Assembly: GCF_040802235.1 (NCBI RefSeq)
Contig: NC_133166.1
Location: 114,156,991-114,220,990, forward strand
Length of the DNA: 64,000 bases
Source: Manis javanica
Lineage: Eukaryota; Chordata; Mammalia; Pholidota; Manidae
Direction: 5' to 3'
Shown: one piece after another, positions 35,301 through 48,500 of the stretch
How the letters are laid out: every line of letters starts with the position of its first letter
Position numbering within the stretch: position 1 is the stretch's first letter
The notes under the pieces: generated by a model
What the model saw: only the letters and a program-made list of their open reading frames with translations
Databases searched by the model: none
Told to the model about the DNA's origin: nothing
Program-made: the position numbers and the translations under genes

Positions 35301-38300
35301 ACTACTCATTTTTTTAAAAGGCACCTTTCAAAATGGGAAGCTCTTGCCTACCAGCCCAAGATGGGATGCGTGGTCGTGCACTGTGGGCAGCACGCACAGT
35401 TCCGGGGGAGGCTTAAGCAGTCCTCGCCAAGTATAAATGTGCTCCCCTAACTTCCAGTTAGACCATCCACCAGGCACCTCCTTGCCGGGAGCTGGGGAGG
35501 CCCGCAGCCCGCCGGTGACATCAAGTGGGCCCTGAACCTGCAGAGTGCACATGGGCGTGTGGCCCAGCCCTGCCTGGGAGCCCTGGGACACCCCAGGACT
35601 TGGGTGCCTCTGTCAGACTGGGGGCACCTGCTGGGCACTCCTGGGCCCCCGACCCAACCCGTACCTGCCCTAGGAATACAGAGGCTCATGTCTAGGGTGT
35701 TGAACAACCAAAGACTCAGATTGCAGCGTTGGGCCAGTGGACACGAGGAGCCCATGCTGACAAGCATCCTTCTGCCTCCAGGAATTTTCCTCCAGGGACC
35801 AACTGAGAACAAGGACAAGAGAGACGTGGCCCAGAGCAAAGCCAGTCTCTGCAAAGTCATATGTCTTTCTCAGGAGCAGGTGGCCATGAACTAAGGACAC
35901 CTAAGCAAAATCTCTAACATCAAAATCAGAGGCCAAGCAAAGAAAGACGGTAACAGAAACTTGGAAGGAACAGAGGCACCTCCTCAGACAAGAAAAACCA
36001 TGGTGTCCAGGTGGTATGGAGAGGAGGCTGCAAAGAACCTGCAAACAGCAGAAAGGGGCCCTGAAATTAAGAATGTGAGCAGGTAAAACACACAATTGAA
36101 GGTTTGGAAAACAGATTTGAAAAAAACTCTCAGAAGCCGGGACAAAAATAGGAGAAAAAAAGCAAAGAAAATTAGATGGCCCATTCAGAGGTCCAACTGC
36201 CAAACAGTAGCAGATGGAACCGGGCAGGAGTGTGTTCAACACAAGATGTAGGAAGACCACTCAGGACTGAAGGACCTAAGGCCCACACACAGTGGGCGCC
36301 TGGCAACTTCTCCCTGTTTGACCGACACTGGCTGCACATGGCAGACCTGCTGCAGCTGCTGAGAACGCGCTCAGGACAAGCCCCCACACCCATCTCCCTT
36401 CTCTTGAGAGGGACTCTGTGAGTGAACGAGGGCCCCGAGTGTCCTGGCCAGCAAGGCCTGGGAGCAAAATGGCAGCAGGCACAGGGGGCCTGGGGGGAAG
36501 AGGGGTCTCGGGGCCAGGGTTCTGGGCTGACCACCTGGAGGTTGGGACGCCACGTGGCAGGGGACACAGTAAGGTCAGGCCGCTTGCAGCATCGAGCGGA
36601 AATGAGGAGGCCCCTGGATCTGCGAGTCTGGGCTCCAGGAAGGGGTGTGGGCTGCACTCAGGAGCTAGCCGCACTGGCCTGTCTACACAGTGCTCCGGAT
36701 GCGCCTGAAATCACCAGAACAGATACTGAAGCATTCTGACATTCAGAGTTCAGGAGAGAGGAGAAAGCAGCCCCCAGAGTGGGTAGGCGGTACTGGGCAG
36801 AGTGGGGAGGGGGAGGGCCGAAGCTGGACATGGCAAGAGGATTCTAGTAGGGGCTGTGCAGGCCCACTGTGTCAGGGTGGGGGCCGTCCGCACCAGCCGA
36901 GCAGGAACCAGAGAGGCACAGGAGGACACCCTGCAGAGACAGTCTGGTAGGACAGAGCATGTGCCGTCAGGGCCACAGAGGTGAGGGGATCCTCCCGAAG
37001 CCAGGTGGCTTACTAGCATCTCCCCCCAGCGCCCAACAGGGCCCCGATAAAGAGGAACCAGGCACATTGGATTCCCCGTGGAAGCCCCTGGAAACCCGGA
37101 GCCCCACTTGGCAGGGTTGAGGGCTCTCTGACGAAAGGGCTGCGCACAGCCCCCAGGGGAGGGGACTGGCGTGGAGGCATCACCAAGGCCGGACCAGGTG
37201 GAGGGCCTATCTGATGTCTTGGGAGGAGCTGGTTTTTTCAGTTCTGCTATGGAGTTTGGAGTTAATTGGCAAAATATACGTACCTTGCAAAATGTAAGCA
37301 AACATAGAACAAATGGGGCAACTATTTTCTTCAGAAAAGACCAAAAAAATGTGTATCGATTGAAACAAAAGGTTCATTTCACTATACAGGCAAGGGGGAC
37401 GTGTGCGTGTGTGTGCACTCGTGTGTGCTTTACTTGTAAATAAATGCTCCTGGCGGCTTTATTTACAAAGCTCAAACCTGGAAACAACCCAAACGTCCAC
37501 CAGCTGAGGTGGTTAAATCAATTCAGCACATCCCACAAAAGAATGTTCATAGCATGGCTTGAAGGCGAGGCCTCACCACCCACGCAGACTCGAAGACGCC
37601 CGCAGCGTGTTTTCAGTGTGAAAAGCAGATAATTATATACAGGACAAACCTTTGGTGTCCACAGGGGTATGTGTGTGTACTTAATCGTGTAAAAAGTCTG
37701 GGAGGACCCGCCAAGCGGTCACAGCTGTCACCCATGGGGTTTCACCTGTTCTGAGCATGAAGTTTTTTAAAAATTAGAGCAGGTATTTTCCTTTCTTTCT
37801 TGGGGGTGTTGAGAGGAGGTGGGTGGCAGGGCCTCACCTGCCCAGGATGAAGGCGATGTAGATGAGGGAGGAGAAGTGGGCGAAGAACTGCAGTGTGAAG
37901 AACTTGATGGTGAACTTGCTCTCTCGCTCCGAGAAGGTCCTGGGCTTCTCTAGAATAAGAAGAGGGCCCTTCCTTGCCCAACCCAAGGACAGTTCCACGC
38001 TCAGCCTGTCCCCATCCTGGCAACTCAGGAACACATGCCACCCTCACCTGTCTCCAGGGAGAGGCAGCAGAGACAGCTGGAAGGGCCCCGTCCCTCCCCT
38101 CCCAGGGCTTCAAGACCCCGACCCCGAATCCTTCCAAGGGTCCCCTGGAAGGCAGAGAGGGGCTGGGGACCCTCCTCTCACCAAAGTCACAAAGCCTCAG
38201 GGCCACACACTTGTTGATCTGCAGGAGGGGAGACCAGCAGATTCATTTTGGGCCTCAGTGGAGAGCCCCCGCCTTTCCCCACCCCCACCTGCCCACCTTG

Positions 38301-41300
38301 GTCATGATGACGACAGTCACATAGTGGACCAGCGCCCCAGTCACGGCCACAGCCGTGGTCACCTGCCTCCCCAGAAAGGGCACGGCTGCGTTGAGGAGGG
38401 CAGCAGCCAGGACGCGGTAGACCACCAGGACGTGGGCCATGCCGACCATGAGGCAGACCTGGGGGAGGGGGCAGCCGAGGCAGGCAGTGCCTCAGGGGGG
38501 CCGTCCGCGGCCCAGGCCTTCAGCCTCACCATGCGTCCCCCAGGAGTACCATGAACAGAGACAGGATGAGGATGATGGTGCTTCTCAGGTAGGAGTGCTG
38601 GTGTGGCCGCAGCTGGTAGTTGGGGCAGTTAATGAGCTCAAGTGCCATCTCCTCCTGTGGACACGGGCACCAGGCCTCAGGCACAGCAGACCCAGGTGTG
38701 GGGCCAATCGGCCACCGGGAACACAGCCCCGCCTGGATCACCACCCACCTCACCTGGTCCTCATCCCACCCATACAGGTCCCAGTGCAGGACCACACAAG
38801 CTCGCTGCCGCTTCCAGATCTCCAGGAACACCGTGGCTGCAGCCGAGAGGAAGAGACATGTAATGGTGCGTCCCTGGGTGGGCTGGGGGCAGCAGCAAAG
38901 GGCACTGGGGGCAGGACTGGCCCTGGAGCTCAGGCTGGCCCCACCAGGGGCCTGCAGTGACTCACCCCACAGAGCCATGAATATGGCAAACAGCACAGTG
39001 CCCTCGTTGTCAAAGAGGTGGGTGAGCTGGGGAGAGGGGCATGCAGGGCTGGGCAGCCTTCTGCCCACTTCGTGCTCGGGGGGAAGGGTGAGCCCAGCTC
39101 TGCAGGGGCTGAGTTCAGCTCCCCCTTCTCCAGAAGGACAGGCAAGCCAGCCCTCCCACAGGGTGTGCAGGGCCTGGAGTGGACCCCCAGAGGCAGCAAA
39201 CCTTGGCAAAAGTGCAGGTGTCCGAGAGCCGCTGGTACCTGCGGCTGTTGTCACCACGAGGGCACAGAAGGATGTGGTGGGCCTCACAGATCTCCTTGCT
39301 GAGGGTGCGGGGACCGGGCGGGTGCTGGGACAGCCACAGCCCCTCCCTGGCCCCCACGCCATCCTCGCCATCCTTCACCCCGCCCCCAGCCCCCCAACTA
39401 CCATCCCCCGCTCTGACCCCCCATGTCATCTGGTCCTCCACCCCTCCCCACCCCTCCACGCCATCCCTCACCCCATCCCAGCCCTTCCACACCCAGGCTA
39501 CCAGCCCCGGCCCCCACCTGATCTGGCTTGCCTCGAACAGGGCGAAGCCACTCAGGAAGACAATGAGGCCCATGGCGGCAGCAGGCACCAGCATGTAGGT
39601 GTACCAGCCCAGCCAGGCGAAGTACAGGGCCGCCTTCTCACCAAAGTAGTCCCTGCCGGCACAGCTTCCCATCAGGGCCGCCCCCAGTAGGGCGACCGTC
39701 ACAGGCCAGTGCCTAGATGGGACATGCCACGTGGGGGCAAGGAGTGTCTATGGACAGCATCAGTGGGTCTAAATGGGTGTCTGTGGGGGGGGCCACAGGA
39801 GGGAACAGTGGTGTCTACAGGGCACTGGGGTGTCTGCGGGGTACTGGACTGTATATGAGGTGCAGGGGTATTTACTGGGGGCACAGGGCTCTATACATGT
39901 ACACTGGGGTGTCTGGGGGGCATGGGGTGTCTGGAGGGCACTGGGCTGTACATGGAGGCACAGGAGTTTCTGGGGGGTGTTGGGGCAGTACCTGATAGCA
40001 TCAATCGGCTGCTTGTGGACCATGCTTCTCCACTGGGCCCACGTCTTCACCAGTGCCTCGGGCCCCTGGCCACAGGTGCAGACAGTGCGCTTGCTGCCCC
40101 GGGCCCCACCCTCAGGCGCCTCCCAGCCAGCCCAGCCTCACCTTGTGCAGAGCGAATCTGGTCTCAAAGACCCCCTCCCTGACCAAGTCCTCTAGTGTGT
40201 CTGCAGTCACAGGGATTCCGGGGTCACAGGGAGTGAGGGGTGGGAGGACCCAACTGCTCCCCAACGCCAGCAGCCCCCTGGTGGGCTGAGAAAGGACACC
40301 TGCCCCTCTGGCCCTTACCACCATTTGCCATCTTGCTGTTCAGTACAAAGTTGACGATTCGGATTCTGGAACACAAGAGCTGGTTCAGGATGGCCCCACC
40401 CTCAGTGGATATCGCCTGTCTGGCCAAGTCCCAGGACCCTCCCCTCCTGCCCTGCCAGGCGGAGCCCCAGGCCTACCTGCCCTGACTGGAGAATCCAGGA
40501 CTCATCAGGAGCCCATCCCCCCACCTCCTTCGGTCCTCCCGTGGTCCAGCTGTCCTGTGGCTCCACGACGGGCTTCTCAGGGGTGGCCCCACTCCTCCCA
40601 GGACCCTGACCCTCAGTCCTGCACACCATTCCCTGCCAGACACTGGCCCAACCCCGCACCTGCAGCCACACCTCCAACCTGGAGCCCCCATATGTCCAGA
40701 GCATACCCTACACCTTTGTACTCAGGGACCCTCTATTATACCCCTGGCAGCCATTTGCCTATGTGGAGACTGAGGCTCAGAGAGACGGAGTGACTTGCCC
40801 AGTGCTACCAGGACGTGACACAGCAGCGCATCTGACTGCGGAGCCACACCCTTCTGCATCACCCCCTATGAGACAGGGCCTCCCAAATGTCCCAGAGGTG
40901 AGGACCCCCCCGCCTGCTCCCCGCGGCCCCACCAAGGTGTCTCGACCCATCCCTCTTCCCCATGTGCCTCTGGAGATGAGCCAGGCCTCCTGCATCCCAG
41001 GAGGGCCCTCCATCGCCTCCTATCCAGATGCCAGGAGCTTCTTTGCTGGTCTCCCACTAACCAGGCACCAGCTGGGCTGGAGGGACAAGTGAGTGAGGAG
41101 GGACTCGGGGAGGACAGGGGCCAGCGTGGAGGATGGGGGGCCAGCATGGAGGATGGGGGGCCAGCGTAGAGAGCTGCTGATCAGTGGGTGGAGAGACAGG
41201 AGGTGAGTGCCTGGGAGGGACAGGTGTCCAGGAGGGGCATTAGGTCTAGAGGAGAGCTTGGGACCCACACTCCAGGTGTGTGGGAGACGACCTCAGAGCC

Positions 41301-44127
41301 CAGAGAGATGGCAGGGAGAGTCCTCCTGGCCTCTCCAGACCATGCCCACCCTTTAAGGCCAGGAACACAGTCACGTGTGATCCCCAGAACACTCTAAGGG
41401 GGGAGGACTCTTGAACCCCCATCACAGACATGGACACTGAGGAACAAAGCCCTCCCCCTGGACCTCTGCCCTGAAACCACACCTTGGAGCCTCCCTCACT
41501 GCTCACCTGGGCCAGGCACGGGGGTGGGCGTGGCCCCCTGGCCCTGACTCTCAGCCAGCCTCTCACCTGGTGGTGGCCAGGATGGGGATGGGCCTGGCTG
41601 GCTCCACCCTGGGGACAGGACCCTCAGGCTCCGTAAGGAGTGTGTGATACAGGGCGAAGACCCTGCTGTCAGCTTGGATCCCAAAGAAGACCTTCTCCTG
41701 GTCCTCTATCACCTGGGAGCAGGGGACAGCTTGGGACCCTCACCCCTCTGTCTACAGGGATGGCCTGTCCCTTCCACCTCAGGCAAGGCCACAGGCCACC
41801 TCTCCAGACCCCTCCCAGGACCCACCGGCCCCGTGACCCCTGCCCCCACTGCTGACCGGTGCCCATGCCGGGTCCTCACCAGCCCACCTTGTAATGGAAG
41901 CCCTTTCCCTCGAGCTCCTCCAGGAATTGCTGCTGCCGGCGGGCCCATCTGGGGTCTCTCTGGGCACGAGAACCGGCCACAAGGACATAGTCCCATTGCT
42001 CAGAGGCCTCAGTCTGGAGGAAAAAGGGTGTGGGGCTGGGACCGGGCTGGGAGGGACAGGCGCAGGGCATGGGGCAGTGGGGAGACCAAGCACGGCAGCG
42101 TCCAAATGGAGACGCACCTCACGAGCGTTCATCTCCATCATCGGGAAGCTGTCCCCTTCGGGCCCCTCCCAGATCTGGAGGCTCTCTTCGTCCTGGGGTT
42201 GGGGAGGCAGACAGAGGGGGCTTGTTCCTGCAGAAGAGCACCTCCTGGGCCAGAAGCTCCAGCATCAGGGGGGTCAAAACATAAAGCTGTGGAAGGGGCA
42301 CGACAGCCTCCGAGTCTCCCCTTTAGTGACAGTGGCAGCATTAATGAATGTCACACATTCTAGCCTCCTCCCTCCAAGACGTGGGCTTCATCCTCCCTAG
42401 TTGAGTGTGTGCGGGACTTAGCGACTGAGGAAGAATGTGTGGAAAGGGAAAAGGAGTCATTTTACAGAGAACCTATTAGATGCACGGGCCAGGTAATGAA
42501 GGTAAAGTCACAGCAGTGTCATTTAGAAGTCAGGACCCCCGGCAGGATGTGACATGATAGTATGTGGCCCCCTCCCTGAAACCTATAGTCCCGTCTCAGC
42601 ATGAGAAAAAACATACTTTCTCCAGAGCCTGGGCAGACTCAAGGGGTCAGATGGCCAAAGACAAGGGGAACACAGGGACCTCACATGGCAGCGGGAGCCC
42701 CACACGGACCCAGGAACAGGGGAGGACACAGGTGGGCAAGCTGGTGAGGCCTTGCCAGGCAACAGGTGCTGGTGTTGGGGGAGTACATGCCCCTCTGCAG
42801 GAATACTCATATATGTGCTAAAGCTGCACAGGCAGGGGGCAGAACTGGCTGGGTCGGGGGAGGCTTGGGCCTCATTTCCTCTCTGTGAGCAAAGGTACAG
42901 CAGGTGCTGAGACTCCCATAAAGTGACCCAGGGCCTCTTCCACAGAGGGTCCAGGCCCTTGGTGGGTGGGGGACAAGAGCAGACAGAGCAGGTCGGGGAG
43001 AGCCCAGGGGCCAAGATGCAGAGAGGGCCCCCGGCTTTGGCACCCAACACAGCAAGACTACCGCCTCTTACAGCCTCCAGCAATCCCAGCGTCTGCCCAC
43101 GGGGCTTTGGGTGATGCCTCAGCGTGGCTGAGCACACAGTGTGCACAGGTGACAAGGACCCCAACCCACAGCTGGCAGCTCCCTGGGGAGGTGCAGGGGT
43201 TCCATAGTGTCCCAGGGGTATGGGTATGGTGTCAGAGGGGGAGTCTGGGGGTTCTGTCCATGGGAGCCCCCATCTCACACTGACCAGGCTGGCAAGCCCT
43301 GCCACCTCCCACCACACCACACCCCCCACCCCCTACACTGGCCCTGGACCCTTGCCATGGCCTTGCCCCCGCCCCCCACCCAGCTGGCCCAATGTGGCCC
43401 AGGGTTGTCTTTCACTGCATCACACCCTACTTCCGTGACCTGTCCTCTCTGTCCTGCCCACCACCTGGCCTTTGACCCTGCTGATCCCCCACCTGCTATC
43501 TCATCCCTTCTCCAACCACATTCCTGCTGAGCTCAAGACCTGCCTCCTCCAGGAAGCCTCACCAGACTGCCCTGGAGGGCTGCCAGGTAAGATACACGCT
43601 GCCCAGTCACCTTTGAATTTCAGATAAACAGACAGTGTTTAGTGTAAGTATATCCCAATTACTGCATGGGACATACTTATACTTAAAATTACTTTTAAGA
43701 AGGGACTAGTGGTTACCAAAAGGAAGGGGGAGGGAGGGCAGGTGGGGAGGGAGGGCAGGTGGGGAAGGAGGGAGAAGGGGATTGAAGGGTATTATGACTG
43801 GCACACATGGTGTGTGGGGGATCATGGGGAAGACAGTGTAGCACAGAGAAGGCAAATAGTGACTCTGTGGCATCTTACTACACTGATGGACAGTGACTGC
43901 ATTGGGGTATGTGGGGGAGACTTGATAATAAGGGTGAATGTAGCAACCACATTGTTTTTCATGTGAAACCTTCATAAGAGTGTATATCAATGATACCTTA
44001 ATAAAAAATAAAATAAAGAACAATAGGAAAAAAAATCAATGAAACTAATAATTGGTTCTTTAAAAAGATTGATAAAATTGATAAACCCCTAGCCGGAGTG
44101 ACTAAAAAAATTCTACATAAAAAAAAG

Positions 44128-44162
<35 letters not shown>

Positions 44163-47100
44163 ATATATATATACACATATACATAAAATGTGAAATTCAA
44201 TTTAACTGGGTGTCTGGTTTTTCTTTTGTTTCACTAAACCTGCAAACCTACTGTGCGCCCACCTCCCCCTTCCACCCCCCGACCCCACCCTTGGCCCAGG
44301 CACCAGGACCTACTGGCTCCAGGACGGGCCTGGCTCGGCGTCTTTATCCCTCTGTTCTACCACGGAAGGCAGGAAATGCACCGAACCCAACGTGAGGAAG
44401 ACAGGCCCTCAGACCCGAGATGCCACACTCGCACGGAGAGGGGGCTCACGTGGACAACCCCTCAACGCCCCGAAGCCTGCAGGATCGTGGGCCCTCCCAC
44501 AATAGCCCACAGATACCTGTGCTCATGTGTGCCTTGTAGCACCTGGAACTTCTCCCTTGCCTTGGGCCAGAGGAGAAACCTGTGGTTCACAGACAGGTTT
44601 GGAGGCCCAGCCTGGGCTGAGGCGCCTCTGTCCCAGGGAAGCGAGTAAAGTCTCAGCTGGACCAGACAGGATGGCGGGACTTGTGTCCCTGACCCTCCGT
44701 TTGGCAGGACCATTTACATGCCTGACTTCAGACCCCGGGGGAGGGCCCTCTCCATCTCGCCATCTCCCCCCAGGCTGGGACTGAGCACCTCCAGCAGAGG
44801 CTGGGAGGCGAGAACCCCTCACATCAGGTGGGCCTGAGAATGAAGGGTGGGCAGGACCAGCAGGGGGGGCGGGACCCCAGGAGGGACAGTGGAGAGAGAA
44901 GCTGGACTGGCCGGGCATCGGGACAAGCAGAAGGAGGGAGTGAGAGGGCGGTCCAAGGGGGACCACAAATGTCGGCACGGGGAGTCTGGCCCCCTGCCCC
45001 CGAAAGGAGGCTGCGCAACCTGGCATAGACAAGCGCTCACCCCACCGGAGGCATCACCCAGCTCGGCGCAGTCCCCACGGCCTCGGGGGAAAAAGCTGAC
45101 TGGCCTTCCCTGGGGGCTGGTTTGTGTGGTCTGGACCGATGGGGGAATGATGCCCCCAGGTGTCCGAAGGGCACCAAGCCTCACCGCCGATTCAGGCCAC
45201 TGGAGAGGGAGACTGCCCCAGGGCAAAGCTACACACGCACCTGAGGCTGCCCTGGTCACCACCTGGTTACCCCTCAGTGAGCAGCCAGGTCAGAGTCCCC
45301 CACGCAGCCCTGGTCTAGCCACCCCTCACCCCACAGCCAGACAGGGACTAGGCTCCTGGAATTGCTTCCTATACACTCTGGGTTCACCATCCCCATACTT
45401 GGGGCCACCTGCTGCATTCCAGGCCCTTCTCTGGGCTGTGGCCCCAGCCCTAGCCTCCATGATCAGGCTGGCAATCTGCCCACCGATCCTCCACTGTGAG
45501 AGGCCTTCAGGAGTGGAGGCTCGGCTCACCTGAAATCATTCCCACCTCCAGCTAGGCAGACTGCTTGGTGCACCTGAAGCAAGATGCTTGGCACCCTCTG
45601 CGTCCCACCCATCAGGCCCCACCTCCAGGAGGCATGTGCCCATCAGGCTCCCAGGCCCCCAGGGCAGGGACAGGGGCTGTCTCGACACACCCAGCCTTGG
45701 CGATCTCAGCAAGTGCAGACCCCCTAGCAGGTCCCTGCACGGGAATGGGGGTGGCAAGGTAGGAACAAAGAAACTTCTGGAGGTGTTGCAGCTCCTGGGA
45801 GATGCAACCTCCCCCCAGGAACTTGAAGAAGCAGAGCTGGGAGTTCCGTGGACGCTGTCTATCCCTTCCCACCCCACTCTCCAGCATCAGGGAGGCGGCT
45901 GGGCCGAAGTGACCGCCACCCAGCTCCTGAGCAGGCTTCACCCAGTGGGCGACGCGGGGCACCACCAGCTGCACGTGGAACAAGTGTGGGCTTCCCCTCA
46001 CTATCCATGGCCCACCTTGCCCTGAGGGCCATGGCACAACCCCCAGGCCTTTGTGGTGGGGCCCCATGAACACAGTGCAGTGAGGGGATCCCCCCATCAC
46101 CACAGAAGTGCACAAATACAGAGAAGCCGACCCTTGTCATCCAGCCTGGATGCCCATGACCACTCTCCCTGTGCCAATCCCCCACCTAGCTGTGCTTCCT
46201 CAGCTTCTAAGCCAGCCAGCCACCCCTCTCTCCTCCCACTGCCCTCTTTTCTCCATCCCTTCAGCTGCTCATCTGGCCTCGGTCAGTGCATGCTTTTGTG
46301 TCCATCCATCCATCCATCCCAACACTCACTGATGTGCCACCTGTTCTGTGTGCAGCCCTCGCAGCCACTGCATGGTGTGAGTGGACACCAGGGCCCGGAG
46401 GGGCGGATGCCGGGGCCCTGAGGTGGGGACACCGGGGCCTGGAGGGGCCCAGAGAAGCAGACGCAGGGGCCCGGAGCAGGGAACACTGGCACCCGGAGGG
46501 ACAGACACCAGAGCCCAGAGGGCTGGACACCAGGGCCTGGAAGGGCCTGGAGGGGTAGATACCGGAACAGATAGGCAGACACTAGGGCCTCGAGCGGAGG
46601 ACACGGGGACCTGGATGAGCAGACACGGGCCTGGAGGGGCCCAGAGGGGTGGATGCCGGGGCCGAGAGGCCTGGAGGGGCAGATGCTATGGCCCAGAGGG
46701 GTGGACGTCTATGGAGCATGGCCTTGTAGGGCAGAGGCTGGCAGGAGGTGAAAAGTGTGGGCAGTATTCCTGGAAGAGGGAAACGTATGGACAGGCCCTG
46801 AGGGTCAGCAAGCAATTCTCACAACTCAGCACCTCCAAGGACTTAGTATCTTCCAGGGTCTCAGTCCTCAGCACCTCAGCTGTGCAGAAGTACAAAGGGC
46901 ACGGCTGGGACATTGGCAGAGGCTAGATGGTGGTGGGCTGCTCAGAGCTTGAACCTCAGCTGGGGACAACGGACAGGTGTCTGAGCAGGGGCAGTGCGTG
47001 CTCAATCTAGCTGGGGGCTGGGGCCGCCAACTCCTCCTGGTGGCCTGTGTCTGTTCTTTTCAAAGCGCTGACTCTTGGCTCAGCCACCCCAAGTGCTGCC

Positions 47101-47909
47101 TCCCCACCCACCCCTAGCCAGCCCCAAGTCTCTCCTGCACCCCAGCCTGGGCCAGCATGGTATAAGGAGCCAGTGCAGTGGCACCTGGCCTGAGCAGCTG
47201 GGGTGCCAGAGCTGGCTCCAGAAGGGCCAGGGAGGCCTGGGCTGAGGCAAAGACAGAGGCCCCCTGCTTGGCCCACACCTGGGAGGCCATGAGGAGGCGG
47301 AGCGGAAGGCAGGTTTTGCTCTACACCCAGGCCAGCCAGGCACTGCCCTGGGCAAGTGACCCTTTCCCTGGTGGAGGAGAGAAAGGGTGTCTTCTCAGGG
47401 GTTTTCCTGCCCCCCTCCCAGGACCCTCACAGCCTCCTGCTCTGCCCCCGTACCCAAGAATCAGCATCAAGCAACCCCCGGGTGGCTTGTGCCTCTGTCT
47501 GGGGCAGAACCCCCAGGAGGCAGAGGACACAATGGGCCACCCTGGGCGTCCCTACCTGGTAAGCCACATTCCCCTCCCCGTTTGCAGGGCAGAGCAAGGT
47601 CTGGGGACCTGCCTAGACTCAGGGCGCGCGCGAGGGTGGACACGCCCTCCCCACCTGGGTCCCACACGCTCACTAACAGCCCGGCCTGGAACCACAGTCT
47701 CTGGCTGGGCAGGAGGACAGCTGCCCTCCCCTGTCCTGCCTTGACACCAGTGACCTGGGTTCTGTCTGGCTGTGGCCACCCTCTCCTCAGCCTTGTGCGA
47801 TGCAGGGGCCCCCACCGGCGCCTTGCAGGTGCGCGGCGTGGCCGGGGCGGGAGGCGGCGGGGGCCGGGGTCGGTGCGCAGCCGGGGCAGCGCGGGCGACT
47901 CACCTGCAT
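29349..47909 (-). CDS. ANO9: ANO9 (TMEM16J), complete coding region (23 exons, predicted 839 aa)
   Basis: Minus-strand exons, 5' to 3': 47909..47904, 42192..42118, 42013..41888, 41712..41567, 40365..40319, 40200..40142, 40065..39992, 39652..39518, 39298..39202, 39026..38966, 38836..38754, 38654..38550, 38458..38297, 38218..38182, 37949..37838, 32130..32073, 31973..31876, 31741..31602, 31503..31351, 30698..30551, 30147..30046, 29974..29881, 29750..29349. All phases close. The first exon codes only Met-Gln in a CpG island; exon 2 starts [16 protein letters not shown]. Family landmarks are [94 protein letters not shown] and [20 protein letters not shown]. Anoctamins are dimeric proteins of about ten membrane helices; ANO9 is linked to lipid scrambling and cation conductance. 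The tail is frame-shifted relative to the human STDV end, extending it about 57 codons (see findings). Confidence 0.95.
32780..33242 (+). mobile_element. MLT1-type (ERVL-MaLR) LTR fossil in ANO9 intron 15
   Basis: The right part follows the consensus end closely ('gacccacagaactgtaag', 'gtgttgtttatagccacta', 'aaaattaatacag'), and the left part is more diverged. It is a solo-LTR-like remnant, old, in opposite orientation to ANO9. The family name is from memory. Confidence 0.6.
33243..37720. other. ANO9 intron 15: AT-rich, degenerate LINE-like remnants
   Basis: Pieces resemble very old L1/HAL1 sequence: 33,243-33,400 ('agaagaataaacatataaat') and 37,455-37,540 ('cctggaaacaacccaaacg', as in the 'sentence' found before L1 3' ends). 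Between them lies weakly structured sequence with A-runs (34,308-34,490) in which I recognise no family. A short GT run sits at 37,400-37,430. No exon is needed here, because the phase of the flanking exons (37949..37838 and 32130..32073) joins directly. Confidence 0.45.
39735..39985. repeat. Degenerate minisatellite in ANO9 intron 7
   Basis: Imperfect copies of a unit near 'ggcactggggtgtctgggg' fill most of the 339-bp intron, with spacing of roughly 20-25 bp. Copies are too diverged to define an exact period by eye. Confidence 0.7.
40735..40850 (+). mobile_element. MIR SINE fragment
   Basis: Core-like blocks 'gagactgaggctcagagag' and 'gacttgcccagtgctacc' match the ancient mammalian MIR consensus. 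It lies in ANO9 intron 4. Confidence 0.7.
41340..41465 (+). mobile_element. MIR-like fragment
   Basis: 'gtgatccccagaacactc' followed by 'acagacatggacactgagg' resembles a diverged MIR. It lies in ANO9 intron 4. Confidence 0.5.
43685..44015 (+). mobile_element. L1 3' end (same family as the copies near 4.8 and 6.9 kb)
   Basis: It starts at 'agggactagtggttacca', contains 'atggacagtgactgcattgg' and ends near 'tatatcaatgataccttaa' with an A-rich tail. Only the 3' UTR is present, about 330 bp. Some polypurine units (ggagggagggcaggtgggg) are locally duplicated. Confidence 0.85.
44020..44115 (+). mobile_element. L1 ORF2 fragment
   Basis: It translates to [24 protein letters not shown] in one frame, a piece of L1 ORF2p upstream of the reverse-transcriptase core. 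It lies directly after the 3' end of another L1, so that element may have landed inside an older L1. Confidence 0.75.
44128..44182. repeat. TA/TG microsatellite
   Basis: A (TA)n run flows into (TG)n and back into (TA)n with CATA variants, right after the L1 ORF2 fragment. Confidence 0.9.
46376..46710. repeat. GC-rich minisatellite in ANO9 intron 1
   Basis: Repeated units resemble 'ggacaccagggcccggagg', with variable spacing of roughly 20-30 bp and frequent 'gcctggaggggcccagagg' blocks, about a dozen copies. Open frames across it on both strands are repeat artefacts. Confidence 0.8.
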
Positions 47910-48500
47910 GGCCGCGGCCCCGCGGAGTCGGCAGCGGCTGGCGGCCCGGTGTGCGCCCGCCCTGACTTCCGCGTGGGGCTCGCCGCTCCCTCCCCACCCC
48001 TGCCACCTGCTCCCGCCACGCCCCTGCCCTTCCCTGGCGCCTTCCGGGGACCCCTCCCGCCTCCGGAGGCCGTCGCCCCCACCGGCGGGGACGCTTCCCG
48101 TTCATTGGGGGGGGGGGGGCTGCCTCAGTCCTCCTTGCTGACCCCAGGACCCCACCCTCATCAGCCCCCGAGGCCGATCCCCTTAGAGGAGAAACCGCGG
48201 CGGGAGGGCCGAGGGTGGGGTAGATGCCCAAGAACCCAGCCTTCTCCCGGCCTGAGCCTAGGCTTTGTGGGCCCGGTGGGGAGGGCAGCCTCGGGGTCCT
48301 TAGGGCGGGGGGCTGGCCCTGGGCTGCAGGACCGAGGGGCGGCTTCACCGCTTCCTGTGGGTCAGCCGCAGACGGCTCCAGGCCCCCATGGCGGGCCTGT
48401 CCTTTGGGAGACAGTAACTGCCCCCGGAGGAGGTTGGGGTGAAGCTGGGACTCGGGGCAGGAGCTCAGCTGGGCAAGGCACACGGAGACGCTGAGCTGCG
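47600..48500 (-). promoter_or_regulatory. ANO9: CpG island over the ANO9 first exon
   Basis: GC- and CpG-dense sequence surrounds the ATG-CAG exon at 47909..47904, whose donor reads CAG|GTGAGTCGC. No TATA box is seen on the minus strand. This is the likely ANO9 promoter. A run of 13 G residues lies at 48,107-48,119. Confidence 0.65.

Larger units (their letters stand above)
42193..47903 (-). other. ANO9: ANO9 intron 1, repeat-rich
   Basis: This 5.7-kb intron separates the six-nucleotide coding first exon from exon 2. It holds an L2-like piece (about 43,430-43,570, 'cctgcctcctccaggaagc'), L1 sequence (43,685-44,115), a TA/TG run and a minisatellite (46,376-46,710). I see no other exon. Confidence 0.7.

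Noticed and set aside
46381-46926. 181-codon open frame over the ANO9 intron 1 repeat
   Set aside because: It is produced by minisatellite units, and frames on the opposite strand are open as well.
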